Positions 7,285 through 15,798 of a stretch of 64,000 nt of DNA are shown here, in pieces. Every line of letters starts with the position of its first letter. Position 1 is the first letter of the stretch. The notes under the pieces are model-generated. The model saw only the letters and a list, made by a program, of their open reading frames with translations, was not told the DNA's origin and made no database searches. The position numbers and the translations under genes are program-made. This stretch comes from Streptomyces tibetensis. Lineage in GTDB: Bacteria; Actinomycetota; Actinomycetes; Streptomycetales; Streptomycetaceae. The DNA lies in assembly GCF_007655005.1 (NCBI RefSeq), contig NZ_SZVW01000014.1:124001-188000 (forward strand). The letters are read 5' to 3'.

Positions 7285-8998
7285 GATCTCGCGTGCCGCT
7301 TACGCGGACCTGTTCGGCCCGACGACCGGCGACCGGATCCGCCTCGCCGACACCGACCTGCTGGTCGAGATCGAGGAGGACCGTTCCGGCGGCCCCGGTC
7401 TCGCCGGTGACGAGGCCGTCTTCGGCGGCGGCAAGGTCATCCGCGAGTCCATGGGCCAGGCGCGGGCCACCCGCGCGGAGGGCACACCGGACACGGTGAT
7501 CACCGGTGCGGTGATCATCGATCACTGGGGGATCGTCAAGGCCGACGTCGGCATCCGCGACGGCCGGATCACCGGCATCGGCAAGGCCGGCAATCCCGAC
7601 ACCATGGACGGCGTCCACCCGGAGCTGGTCATCGGCCCGGAGACCGAGATCATCGCGGGCAACGGGCGGATCCTCACGGCCGGCGCGATCGACGCGCACG
7701 TGCACTTCATCTGCCCGCAGATCGCCGACGAGGCCCTCTCCTCGGGCATCACGACCCTCGTCGGCGGCGGTACGGGCCCCGCGGAGGGCTCCAAGGCCAC
7801 CACGGTGACCCCCGGTCCCTGGCACCTCGCCCGGATGCTGGAGGCGATGGAGGCCTACCCGCTCAACATCGGCCTCCTCGGCAAGGGCAACACCGTCTCC
7901 CACGAGGCGATGCTGTCGCAGATCCGGGGCGGTGCACTCGGCCTGAAGCTGCACGAGGACTGGGGCTCCACCCCGGCCGTCATCGACGCCTCGCTGACCG
8001 TCGCGGAGCAGACCGGCATCCAGGTCGCCATCCACACCGACACCCTCAACGAGGCCGGGTTCGTGGGCGACACGCTTGCCGCGATCGCCGGGCGGGGCAT
8101 CCACGCGTACCACACCGAGGGTGCGGGCGGCGGGCACGCGCCGGACATCATGACGGTGGTCTCCGAGTCGTACGTCCTGCCCAGCTCCACCAACCCGACC
8201 AGGCCGTTCACCGTCAACACCGCCGAGGAACACCTCGACATGCTGATGGTGTGCCACCACCTCAACCCGGCGGTGCCGGAGGACCTGGCCTTCGCCGAGT
8301 CCCGGATCCGCCCCTCCACGATCGGGGCGGAGGACGTGCTGCACGACCTGGGCGCGATCTCGATCATCTCCTCCGACTCCCAGGCCATGGGGCGCGTGGG
8401 CGAGGTCGTGATGCGGACCTGGCAGACCGCGCACGTGATGAAGCGGCGGCGGGGCGCGCTGCCCGGGGACGGCCGGGCCGACAACCGTCGCGTCCGTCGC
8501 TATGTCGCCAAGTACACGATCAACCCCGCGCTCGCCCAGGGCCTGGCCCGGGAGATCGGATCGGTGGAGAGCGGCAAGCTGGCCGACCTGGTGCTGTGGG
8601 AACCGGCGTTCTTCGGCGTCAAGCCGCAGCTCGTCATCAAGGCCGGGCAGATCGCGTACGCGCAGATGGGCGACGCGAATGCCTCGATCCCCACTCCGCA
8701 GCCGATTCTGCCGCGGCCGATGTACGGGGCGATCGGGCGGGCGCCGGCCTCCAACTCCCTCAACTTCGTCGCCCCACTGGCCGTCGAGGCCGGGCTGCCG
8801 GAGCGGCTGGGGCTCGGGAAGCGGTTCGCGGCGATCGAGTCGACGCGCGGGGTCACCAAGGCCGACATGCGCGAGAACGACGCGCGGCCCGACGTGCGGG
8901 TCGATCCCGACAGCTTCGCCGTGCACATCGACGGGGAGCTGGTCGAGGCGGCCCCGGCGACCGAACTGCCCATGGCCCAGCGGTACTTCCTGTTCTGA
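7277..8998 (+). CDS. ureC: Urease subunit alpha (catalytic, nickel-binding)
   Basis: This 573-residue catalytic subunit matches the family length. Nickel and catalytic motifs are present: DAHVHFICPQ (two nickel-binding histidines), GGALGLKLHEDWG (the lysine that becomes carbamylated), VAIHTDTLNEAGF, GIHAYHTEGAGGGHAPDI, the flexible-flap MVCHHLNP with the catalytic histidine, and the late ligand aspartate in ISSDSQAMGR. ATG 7277 overlaps ureB and has GGAGGTG upstream. The enzyme should be functional given all accessory genes downstream. Confidence 0.97.
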   Translation: MPEISRAAYADLFGPTTGDRIRLADTDLLVEIEEDRSGGPGLAGDEAVFGGGKVIRESMGQARATRAEGTPDTVITGAVIIDHWGIVKADVGIRDGRITGIGKAGNPDTMDGVHPELVIGPETEIIAGNGRILTAGAIDAHVHFICPQIADEALSSGITTLVGGGTGPAEGSKATTVTPGPWHLARMLEAMEAYPLNIGLLGKGNTVSHEAMLSQIRGGALGLKLHEDWGSTPAVIDASLTVAEQTGIQVAIHTDTLNEAGFVGDTLAAIAGRGIHAYHTEGAGGGHAPDIMTVVSESYVLPSSTNPTRPFTVNTAEEHLDMLMVCHHLNPAVPEDLAFAESRIRPSTIGAEDVLHDLGAISIISSDSQAMGRVGEVVMRTWQTAHVMKRRRGALPGDGRADNRRVRRYVAKYTINPALAQGLAREIGSVESGKLADLVLWEPAFFGVKPQLVIKAGQIAYAQMGDANASIPTPQPILPRPMYGAIGRAPASNSLNFVAPLAVEAGLPERLGLGKRFAAIESTRGVTKADMRENDARPDVRVDPDSFAVHIDGELVEAAPATELPMAQRYFLF

Positions 8999-9015
8999 GT
9001 TCTGAGGGTGTTCTG

Positions 9016-9690
9016 ATGTCACGTGCGGCGCTGCTCGTCCTGGCCGACGGGCGATTCCCCGCCGGGGGACATGCCCACTCCGGCGGTGCCGAGGCCGCGG
9101 TCAAGGCCGGGCGAATCAGTGGGGCGGCGAGCCTGGGGGAGTTCTGCCGGGGTCGGTTGCACACGGCGGGGCTGGTCGCGGCGGGGCTGGCGGCGGCTGC
9201 CGCGCTCGGGATCGACCCTGTCGCGCTCGACCGTGCCGCGGACGCCCGTACGCCGTCGCCCGCGCTGCGGGTCGCCGCGCGCAAACTGGGGCGGCAGCTG
9301 CTGCGGGCCGCCCGTGCGACCTGGCCGTCCGCCGAACTGGACGCGCTCGGCCGGGAGTTCCCGAAGGGTGCGCATCAGCCGGTGGTGCTGGGGCTGGCGG
9401 CCCGGGCGGCCGGGCTGGGTCCGGTGGACGCGGCGTACTGCGCGGCATACGAGAACGTGAGCGGGCCCGCCTCGGCGACGGTGCGGTTGCTGAGTCTCGA
9501 CCCGTTCGACGCGACCGGGGTGCTGGCCCGGCTGGCGCCGGAGGTGGACCGGGTCGTGGACCGTGCGGTCGAGGCGGCACGACAGGCCGTCGACGGCGGG
9601 GTCGACGCCCTGCCCGCCGCGTCGGCGCCGCTGCTGGAGATCGGGGCGGAGGCGCACGCGGGGTGGCATGTACGGCTGTTCGCCTCATAG
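9016..9690 (+). CDS. ureF: Urease accessory protein UreF
   Basis: A 224-residue helical chaperone that modulates the UreG GTPase during nickel insertion. Family blocks are LLVLADGRFPAGGHAHSGG at the N-terminus, HQPVVLGLAARAAGL, and CAAYENVSGPASATVRLLSLDP. ATG 9016 lies 17 bases after the ureC stop, with GAGGGTG upstream. It is part of the ureABCFGD operon and acts in the cytoplasm with UreD and UreG. Confidence 0.95.
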   Translation: MSRAALLVLADGRFPAGGHAHSGGAEAAVKAGRISGAASLGEFCRGRLHTAGLVAAGLAAAAALGIDPVALDRAADARTPSPALRVAARKLGRQLLRAARATWPSAELDALGREFPKGAHQPVVLGLAARAAGLGPVDAAYCAAYENVSGPASATVRLLSLDPFDATGVLARLAPEVDRVVDRAVEAARQAVDGGVDALPAASAPLLEIGAEAHAGWHVRLFAS

Positions 9691-9723
9691 CCGCCCTCCG
9701 AACGCCGTGCAGACCGACCCCCT

Positions 9724-9751
9724 CAGGGGCGCGGGGAACTGCGCGACCAGC
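9724..9751. repeat. Dispersed GGGGCGCGGGGAACTGCGCGA element, copy 1
   Basis: CAGGGGCGCGGGGAACTGCG followed by CGACCAGC lies in the 118-bp ureF-ureG gap. The same 22-mer core recurs at 32287-32308, and its first half at 28270. From experience this is a very common intergenic sequence in Streptomyces genomes. Its role is unknown; here it sits inside an operon. Confidence 0.75.
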
Positions 9752-9808
9752 CCCCACCCACCCGCACTCCACACCAGCGACCACCCCCCACCCACCAAGG
9801 AGCCGCAC

Positions 9809-10486
9809 ATGCACCTCGACCACACCGACCACGGCCCTGCCGCGCTCAGCGCCGACGCCCACCGCCCCGACGGCACCCGCAGAGCCCTCCGCATCGGGCT
9901 CGGCGGCCCCGTGGGGTCCGGGAAGACCGCCACCGTCGCCGCGCTCTGCCGGGCGCTCAGGGACGAGCTGGCGCTCGCCGTCGTCACCAACGACATCTAC
10001 ACGCGGGAGGACGCCGAGTTCCTGCTCCGCGAGGCCGTGCTGCCGCCCGAGCGGATCACCGCCGTGGAGACCGGCGCCTGCCCCCACACCGCGATCCGGG
10101 ACGACATCTCCGCGAACCTGGAGGCGGTGGAGGATCTGGAGGACGCGGTCGGGCCGCTGGATCTGGTGCTCGTGGAGTCCGGCGGGGACAACCTCACCGC
10201 GACCTTTTCCAAGGGGCTCGTCGACGCGCAGATCTTCGTGATCGACGTGGCCGGGGGCGACGACATCCCGCGCAAGGGCGGACCGGGTGTGACCACCGCG
10301 GACCTTCTCGTCGTCAACAAGACCGACCTCGCCCCGTACGTCGGCTCCGACCTCGCCCGGATGGCCGCCGATGCCAAGGCCCAGCGCGCCGAACTGCCGG
10401 TGGTCTTCCAGTCGTTGCGCAGCGAGGCCGGGGTGGCGGACGTCGCCGCGTGGGTGCGGGCGCAGCTCGCCGCGTGGCGGGCGTGA
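9809..10486 (+). CDS. ureG: Urease accessory GTPase UreG
   Basis: A 225-residue SIMIBI-class GTPase that delivers nickel to urease. The P-loop GGPVGSGKTATV lies near residues 33-44. The ETGACPHTAIRDDISANLEAV block carries the Cys-Pro-His metal site, followed by VLVESGGDNLTATFS and the NKTDLAPYVG guanine-specificity motif. A short His/Asp-rich N-terminus (MHLDHTDHG) may help bind nickel. AAGGAG precedes ATG 9809. The 118-bp gap to ureF is the only long one in the operon. Confidence 0.96.
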   Translation: MHLDHTDHGPAALSADAHRPDGTRRALRIGLGGPVGSGKTATVAALCRALRDELALAVVTNDIYTREDAEFLLREAVLPPERITAVETGACPHTAIRDDISANLEAVEDLEDAVGPLDLVLVESGGDNLTATFSKGLVDAQIFVIDVAGGDDIPRKGGPGVTTADLLVVNKTDLAPYVGSDLARMAADAKAQRAELPVVFQSLRSEAGVADVAAWVRAQLAAWRA

Positions 10487-11256
10487 GCGTGCGTACCGGT
10501 GCCGGGGTGCGGTCCCTCGCACGGATCGTCGCCCGCGACGACGGGCGCGGCGGGACCTCGCTGCCCGTGCTGGAGAGTGACGGGCCCCTGGCACTGCGGC
10601 GCACCCGGGCCGCCGGCTCCGAGGCGCGGGTCATGCTGGTCGGCGCGATGAGCGGGCCGCTCGGCGGTGACCACTTCACTGTGCAGGGCCGGGTGGAGGA
10701 GGGCGCGCGACTGTCCGTCGGGTCGGCCGCCGCCACCATCGCACTGCCCGGGCAGGCGAAGGGCGAGGCCCGCTACGACGTCCGGCTCGATGTCGCCGAT
10801 CATGGCGAACTGCACTGGCTGCCGGAGCAGTTGATCTCTGCCCGGGGCAGTGACCTGTACGTCACCACCCGCGTCGAGCTCGCACCCACCGCCCGGCTCG
10901 TGCTGCGCGAGGAGCAGGTGCTCGGACGCGTCGGCGAGGAACCCGGACGGCTCACGAGCCGTCTGACCGTGCGGGTCGCCGGGCAGGCCGTGCTCGACCA
11001 GGAACTGTCCTGTGGGCCCGGCGCGCCGGGCGGCTGGGACGGACCCGCGGTGCTGGCGGGGCATCGCGCCGTCGGCCAGCTGGTCGTGGTGCGGCCGGAG
11101 TTCGCCGCCGAGCCGGTGACGGCCGGGGTGCTGGGGGAGGGAGCCTCGCTGGTGCCGCTCGCCGGGCCCGCCGCGCTGGTGACCGCGGTGGCGCCGGACG
11201 CCCTCCGGCTCAGGCGGCTGCTCGACGAGGCCCTGTCGTCGCTGCGGCAGACTTAG
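10483..11256 (+). CDS. ureD: Urease accessory protein UreD
   Basis: A 257-residue UreD/UreH scaffold for the UreDFG activation complex. It is recognised by DHFTVQGRVEEGARLSVGSAAAT, LHWLPEQLISARGSD, and the regular beta-strand pattern. GTG 10483 overlaps the ureG stop (GTGA), implying translational coupling; in-frame GTG at 10474 is an alternative. Last gene of the urease operon. Confidence 0.93.
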   Translation: MSVRTGAGVRSLARIVARDDGRGGTSLPVLESDGPLALRRTRAAGSEARVMLVGAMSGPLGGDHFTVQGRVEEGARLSVGSAAATIALPGQAKGEARYDVRLDVADHGELHWLPEQLISARGSDLYVTTRVELAPTARLVLREEQVLGRVGEEPGRLTSRLTVRVAGQAVLDQELSCGPGAPGGWDGPAVLAGHRAVGQLVVVRPEFAAEPVTAGVLGEGASLVPLAGPAALVTAVAPDALRLRRLLDEALSSLRQT

Positions 11257-11280
11257 GCGTCCGTCCCCGCGGCCCGGGTC

Positions 11281-11346
11281 CGCCCCCATGGGCCCAGGCG
11301 TCCGCCCCCATGGGCCCAGGCGTCCGTCCCCATGGGCCCGGGCGGC
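11281..11346. repeat. Three tandem 22-bp repeats downstream of ureD
   Basis: The first two units (11281-11302 and 11303-11324) are identical: CGCCCCCATGGGCCCAGGCG plus TC. The third (11325-11346) differs at three positions. A degenerate unit may precede them. Each holds the palindromic core CCATGG next to GGGCCC. The array lies between the ureD stop and the tap promoter region and could act as a terminator or be a neutral minisatellite. Confidence 0.8.
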
Positions 11347-11390
11347 CCCCCCGGACCCGGGCATCCGACCTCGCGGACCGGCCGTCCGCA

Positions 11391-11407
11391 GAGAAGTACA
11401 CCTTCTC
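11391..11407. promoter_or_regulatory. Inverted repeat in the tap upstream region
   Basis: GAGAAG-TACAC-CTTCTC is a perfect 6-bp-arm inverted repeat about 105 bp before the tap start, in a relatively AT-rich stretch likely to contain the promoter. Candidate regulatory site; no binding protein can be named. Confidence 0.35.
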
Positions 11408-11511
11408 CGTTTATCGGATTGGCAAAGAAGGGCGCTTGCCTCTGTTGTCAGGGACCCCACAACCGGGAGGATCCCCCGTACTGATCTCAACGAGGTACGG
11501 GGAGGTCCCCC

Positions 11512-13119
11512 TTGAGGGGTTCGAGACCGAAGAGGCGGGTGGCGGCGCTCGGTTCGGCCGGCGCGCTCGTCACGGCCACGCTGATAGCCGGCGCCGTCGC
11601 GGCGCCCACCGCGAACGCGAACGCGAGCGCGGGCAGCGGACACGGCCGGGACCGGGAGGCCAAGGGCGCCGCGATCGCCGCCGCCCGGGCCGCGAAGGCC
11701 GGCATCGACTGGCAGGACTGCCCCGCCGACTGGAACCTGGCCAAGCCGATCCAGTGCGGGTACGTCACCGTGCCGCTCGACTACGCCAAGCCCTACGGCA
11801 AGCAGATCAAGCTCGCCGTCGACCGCATCGGCAACACCGGCACCAAGGCCGAGCGGCAGGGCGCGCTCCTCTACAACCCGGGCGGCCCCGGCGGCTCCGG
11901 GCTGCGCTTCCCGGCCCGGGTCACCAACAAGAACGCCGTCTGGGCCAACGCGGCCAAGGCCTATGACTTCGTGGGCTTCGACCCGCGCGGCGTCGGCAAG
12001 TCCGCGCCCATCTCCTGCGTCGACCCCCAGGAGTTCGTCAAGGCGCCCAAGGCCGACCCGGTGCCCGACTCCGAGGCCGACAAGCTCGCCCAGCGCAAGC
12101 TGGCCCGCGAGTACGCCGAGGGCTGCCAGGAGCGCAGCGGCGCGATGCTGCCGCACATGACCACGCCGAACACCGCGCGCGACCTCGACGTCATCCGCGC
12201 CGCCCTCGGCGAGAAGAAGCTCAACTTCCTCGGCGTCTCCTATGGCACCTACCTGGGCGCCGTCTACGGCACCCTCTTCCCGGGTCACGTGCGCCGCATG
12301 ATCGTCGACAGCGTGGTCAACCCCTCGCGGGACAAGATCTGGTACCAGGCCAACCTGGACCAGGACGTCGCGTTCGAGGGCCGCTGGAAGGACTGGCAGG
12401 ACTGGGTCGCCGCGAACGACGCGACCTACCACCTCGGCACCACCCGTGCCGCCGTCCAGGCGAAGTGGCTGGAGCTGCGCGCCACCGCGAAGAAGAACCC
12501 CATCGGCGGGGTCGTCGGCCCGGCCGAACTCATCTCCTTCTTCCAGAGCGCCCCGTACTACGACTCCTCCTGGGCGCCGACCGCGTCGGTCTTCAGCAAG
12601 TACGTCGCCGGCGACACGCAGGCGCTCGTCGACGCCGCCGCCCCGGATCTGTCGGACACGGCCGGCAACGCGTCCTCGGAGAACGGCAACGCCGTCTACA
12701 CCGCCGTGGAGTGCGCCGACGCCAAGTGGCCCACCAGCTGGCAGCGGTGGGACCGCGACAACACGCGGCTCCACAAGGACCACCCGTTCATGACCTGGGC
12801 CAACGCCTGGATGAACCTGCCGTGCGCCACCTGGCCGGCCAAGCAGCAGACGCCGCTGAACGTCAAGACCGGCAAGGGCCTGCCCGGCGTACTCATCGTC
12901 CAGTCCGAGCGGGACGCGGCCACTCCGTACGAGGGCGCCGTGGAGCTGCACAAGCGGTTCAAGGGCTCCCGGCTGATCACGGAGAAGGACGCGGGCTCCC
13001 ACGGCGTCACCGGCCTGGTGAACCCCTGCATCAACCCCCGGGTGGACAGCTACCTGCTCACCGGCAAGCTGGACGGCGCCGACGTGACCTGCGCGCCGCA
13101 CGCCACGCCGAAGCCGTAG
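11512..13119 (+). CDS. tap: Secreted tripeptidyl aminopeptidase (alpha/beta hydrolase)
   Basis: A 535-residue exported serine peptidase that removes tripeptides from protein N-termini. It closely resembles my recollection of Streptomyces lividans Tap over its full length. Residues 1-~40 are a signal peptide (RRVAALGSAGALVTATLIAG, cleavage near ANANA). The catalytic serine is in GVSYGTYLG, the aspartate in VQSERDAATPYEGA and the histidine in AGSHGVTG. Oxyanion-loop YNPGGPGGSG is present. The start is TTG 11512, supported by GGAGG 6 bases upstream. A strong hairpin follows at 13146-13171. Confidence 0.94.
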   Translation: MRGSRPKRRVAALGSAGALVTATLIAGAVAAPTANANASAGSGHGRDREAKGAAIAAARAAKAGIDWQDCPADWNLAKPIQCGYVTVPLDYAKPYGKQIKLAVDRIGNTGTKAERQGALLYNPGGPGGSGLRFPARVTNKNAVWANAAKAYDFVGFDPRGVGKSAPISCVDPQEFVKAPKADPVPDSEADKLAQRKLAREYAEGCQERSGAMLPHMTTPNTARDLDVIRAALGEKKLNFLGVSYGTYLGAVYGTLFPGHVRRMIVDSVVNPSRDKIWYQANLDQDVAFEGRWKDWQDWVAANDATYHLGTTRAAVQAKWLELRATAKKNPIGGVVGPAELISFFQSAPYYDSSWAPTASVFSKYVAGDTQALVDAAAPDLSDTAGNASSENGNAVYTAVECADAKWPTSWQRWDRDNTRLHKDHPFMTWANAWMNLPCATWPAKQQTPLNVKTGKGLPGVLIVQSERDAATPYEGAVELHKRFKGSRLITEKDAGSHGVTGLVNPCINPRVDSYLLTGKLDGADVTCAPHATPKP

Positions 13120-13145
13120 CCGTAGCCGTCGTCCGACGGTGGTGA

Positions 13146-13171
13146 GGGGCGGCCGGGACACCGGCCGCCCC
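13146..13171. terminator. Bidirectional hairpin terminator
   Basis: GGGGCGGCCGG-GACA-CCGGCCGCCCC is a perfect 11-bp stem with a 4-base loop. It lies 27 bases after the tap stop and just before the stop of the convergent epimerase gene, so it can serve both. Confidence 0.85.
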
Positions 13172-13175
13172 TTCC

Positions 13176-14207
13176 TCATGCCTGCCGGACCGCGAACCAG
13201 GCGTCCTCCGCCGCGTAGTCGAAGAGGTCCGGGTACGCCCGGGCGAGGGTGGGGAACGCCTCCCGCCAGTCCTGCTCGGACAGCCGACGGGTGAGCCACT
13301 CGACCGTCTCCGGCAGGCTGTCCTGGTACGTCACGACCGGCCGGTAGCCCAGCTCCCGTGCCGCGGCGGACATGTCGCACAGCACGGGCAATTCCACCGA
13401 CCAGGGCGTACGGCCCACGGACGCACGCGCGGGACCGTCCAGGGGCACCGTCTCCGTCTCCACGCCCATGACCGCGTCCACCGCCGCCCCGATCTGCGAC
13501 ACGGTCGGCGGCTGCGGATCGCAGGCGCCCAGCACCCGCGAGCCCGGCCGGGCCGCCGCCAGCCGGATCAGTTCGGCGACGTTGCGCGCCGCCGAGGTGT
13601 GGAAGAGGCTCTCACCCCGGAACGCGAGCACCCTCCTGCGCCGGCCGTCGAGGTTCCGCTTGACGAAGTGCAGCTCGCGGGGGAGCGGGCTGTGCGGCCC
13701 GTGGACCGCGCCCGGGCGCAGCACGGTCGTGGGCAACCGGTCGGCAGCCGCGAGGAGTTCACGCTCCAGGGCCACCTTGCGGGTGCTGTACGTGGCGTCC
13801 CCCGGCGGGACCGTGACCTGGTCCTCCGGGATCGGCACCGGGTATTCCGGTAGCCCGTCCGGTTCGCCCATCGTGTCGAAGCCGCGGCCCTTGCCGTCCT
13901 CGTACACCGACACTGTCGACACCACCACGGCCGAGCCGATCCGGTCGGCCAGGCCCGTGAGCTGCCGTGCGTGCCGGGCCCCGTAGGCGACCAGGTCGAC
14001 CACGAGGTCGCAGCCGTCGCCGATCAGAGCGCCGAGCGCCGCGTCGTCCTCGCGGTCCAGTCGCGGTGTCCGCACCTCTGCGGGCCAGTCGTCCCGCCGG
14101 CCGCCGCCGCGTGAGGCGGCGGTCACCTCCCAGCCGTCCCGCACCAGCGCCGTCACCGCCGGTCCCCCGATCTGCCCGCCCGCCCCGATCACCACAGCAC
14201 GTCTCAT
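13176..14207 (-). CDS. NAD-dependent epimerase/dehydratase (extended SDR)
   Basis: A 343-residue Rossmann-fold protein with the N-terminal dinucleotide motif VVIGAGGQIGGPA (residues 5-17). STVSVYEDG, TYSTRKVALERELL (catalytic YxxxK) and TTVLRPGAVHGPHS define an extended SDR. A substrate region follows (RGESLFHTSAARNVAELIRLA). It may act on a sugar nucleotide or related polyol. Start ATG 14207 is the family-standard N-terminus (MRRAVVIGAGG). No operon partner; plsC lies upstream in the same direction after a 60-bp gap. Confidence 0.85.
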   Translation of the reverse strand: MRRAVVIGAGGQIGGPAVTALVRDGWEVTAASRGGGRRDDWPAEVRTPRLDREDDAALGALIGDGCDLVVDLVAYGARHARQLTGLADRIGSAVVVSTVSVYEDGKGRGFDTMGEPDGLPEYPVPIPEDQVTVPPGDATYSTRKVALERELLAAADRLPTTVLRPGAVHGPHSPLPRELHFVKRNLDGRRRRVLAFRGESLFHTSAARNVAELIRLAAARPGSRVLGACDPQPPTVSQIGAAVDAVMGVETETVPLDGPARASVGRTPWSVELPVLCDMSAAARELGYRPVVTYQDSLPETVEWLTRRLSEQDWREAFPTLARAYPDLFDYAAEDAWFAVRQA

Positions 14208-14267
14208 GCCGCGACCGTAGATCGCCGAAGGCCGGCCGGGGAACGGGATTCTGCCGACAGCAGAGCC

Positions 14268-14987
14268 TCAACTGAGGGGCATGCGCCGGAACTTCCGCTC
14301 CTTCGTGGCGGCGGCCTCCTCGGCCTTCACCACCGCCGCGTAGCGGTCGACGTACTCCTGCTCGGACAGGGAGAGGATCGCGTACATGATCTCGTCGGTG
14401 ATGGCGCGCAGGACGGCCTTCTCGTTCTCCATGCCCTCGTAGCGGGAGAAGTCGAGGGGCTCGCCGAAGCGGATCACCACGGGGTGGATGTTGGGGATGA
14501 CCTTGCCGGGCGGCTGGGCCTCGAAGGTGCCGATCATCGCGCAGGGAATCACCGGGACACCGGCCTTGAGGGCCATCACCGCCACCCCGACCTTGCCCTT
14601 GTAGAGCCGGCCGTCGTGCGAGCGGGTGCCCTCCGGGTAGATGCCGAGCAGTTCGTCCTTGCTCAGCACCCCGAGGCCCTCGCGGATCGCGGCCTGGCCT
14701 GCGTCCTTGCCGGAGCGGTCGACCGGGATCTGCCCCGCGCTGCGGAAGAAGAAGGCCGTCAGCCTGCCCTTGACGCCCGGCCCCGTGAAGTACTCGGCCT
14801 TCGCGAGGAAGGTGATGCGCCGTTTGAGGATGGCGGGCATCAGGAAGTGGTCCGAGAACGACAGGTGGTTGCCGGCGATGATGGCGGCGCCCTCCGCGGG
14901 AACGTGCTCCAGGCCCTCTATTCGAGGCCGGAAGACCAGTCGCAGCAGCGGGCCCAGCAGCACGTATTTCAGCAGGTAGTAGAACAA
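14268..14987 (-). CDS. 1-acyl-sn-glycerol-3-phosphate acyltransferase (PlsC family)
   Basis: A 239-residue membrane-associated acyltransferase for phospholipid synthesis. Motif I is NHLSFSD (HX4D, around residue 40), motif II the KAEYFTG/GQIPVDRSGKD region, motif III YPEGTRSHDGRLYKGKVG and motif IV VPVIPCAMIGT. A short N-terminal hydrophobic helix (FYYLLKYVLLGPLLRLVF) anchors it. The start is TTG 14987, with AGGAG 8 bases upstream. Upstream lies a perfect palindrome at 15129-15145 that may be a repressor site. Confidence 0.9.
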   Translation of the reverse strand: MFYYLLKYVLLGPLLRLVFRPRIEGLEHVPAEGAAIIAGNHLSFSDHFLMPAILKRRITFLAKAEYFTGPGVKGRLTAFFFRSAGQIPVDRSGKDAGQAAIREGLGVLSKDELLGIYPEGTRSHDGRLYKGKVGVAVMALKAGVPVIPCAMIGTFEAQPPGKVIPNIHPVVIRFGEPLDFSRYEGMENEKAVLRAITDEIMYAILSLSEQEYVDRYAAVVKAEEAAATKERKFRRMPLS

Positions 14988-15128
14988 AGCGGGCGCTCCT
15001 CGACTCTCGCGGTGGCCTCAACCGCCGCGTTCCAGCAGGTCAACCGGCATGTCGTGGGGTGCCAGTGTAGGTGTAGGCGCGGTCACCGGGCACCTCGTGC
15101 GGGCGGAGGACACAGATCCTTCGCCAAT

Positions 15129-15145
15129 TGACTGATGGTCAGTCA
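15129..15145. promoter_or_regulatory. Candidate TetR-type operator upstream of plsC
   Basis: TGACTGA-TGG-TCAGTCA is a perfect inverted repeat, 7-bp arms and 3-base spacer, in the 354-bp gap between plsC and the RpiB-like gene. Its form resembles TetR/FadR-type operators controlling lipid genes. No further feature was seen in the rest of the gap. Confidence 0.5.
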
Positions 15146-15341
15146 GGCGCGCGTGTCCGGTGATGCTCCTGCGGCTGGGGAGGGTCGCGGGACCAGCGTG
15201 CTGCGCCACCCGGGTGACGGGCAAGCCGAACAGGCGGGGTGGCGCGATAGCGGGGGTGCGTGACCTGCCGGTGGCTCTTGCGGGCGGGACGGCCGCTGTG
15301 GGCCGGTGGCCACGGCCGCCCCGGCGAGTAACCTGCCAGGC

Positions 15342-15797
15342 ATGCGGATCGCTGTTTCCTCGGACATGGACGAACCCGTCGCCCGCTTCCTCGTGGCCGC
15401 CCTGCGCGAGCGGGGTCATGAGGTGCGCCCGCACGGCGCGCTGCGCCCGGGGGACGACCCGCAGTGGGCGGTGTGCTCCGAGGCGGCGGCCCGCGAGGTC
15501 GCCGACGGTGCGGCGGACCAGGCGGTGGTGTGCTGCTGGACCGGCACGGGCGCCTCCATCGCGGCGAACAAGGTGCCCGGAGTGCGGGCCGCCCTGTGCA
15601 CGGACGCCTACACGGCCGACGGCGCGCGTCGCTGGAACGACGCCAACGTGCTCGCGCTCAGTCTGCGGCTGACGTCGCAGCCGCTGCTGACGGAGATCCT
15701 CGACGCGTGGTTCGCCGGTGAGCCCAGCGCGGACGCCGAGGACCGGCAGAACGTCGACCGCGTCCGGCTGCTCGACCACGGCAAGACCCGCATGTAG
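15342..15797 (+). CDS. RpiB/LacA/LacB-family sugar-phosphate isomerase
   Basis: A 151-residue protein of the ribose-5-phosphate isomerase B fold: MRIAVSSDMDEPVARFLVAALRERGHEV, then VCCWTGTGASIAANKVPGVRAALC (the anion-binding GTGxGxxxxANK loop) and ARRWNDANVLALSLRL. The cytosolic reaction is probably interconversion of aldose and ketose phosphates in the pentose phosphate pathway, but the exact substrate is not determinable. The TAG stop at 15795-15797 lies one base from the stop of the convergent phosphatase gene. Confidence 0.86.
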   Translation: MRIAVSSDMDEPVARFLVAALRERGHEVRPHGALRPGDDPQWAVCSEAAAREVADGAADQAVVCCWTGTGASIAANKVPGVRAALCTDAYTADGARRWNDANVLALSLRLTSQPLLTEILDAWFAGEPSADAEDRQNVDRVRLLDHGKTRM

Positions 15798-15798
15798 G

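Noticed and set aside
7052..9022. 656-residue open frame antisense to ureC
   Set aside because: It is a mirror of ureC codon bias in GC-rich DNA, is rich in Arg, Gly and Asp with no family signature, and the sense strand encodes a complete urease subunit.
9997..13380. 1127-residue minus-strand frame across ureG, ureD and tap
   Set aside because: It spans several well-supported plus-strand genes and intergenic repeats; such long frames are common shadows at this GC content.
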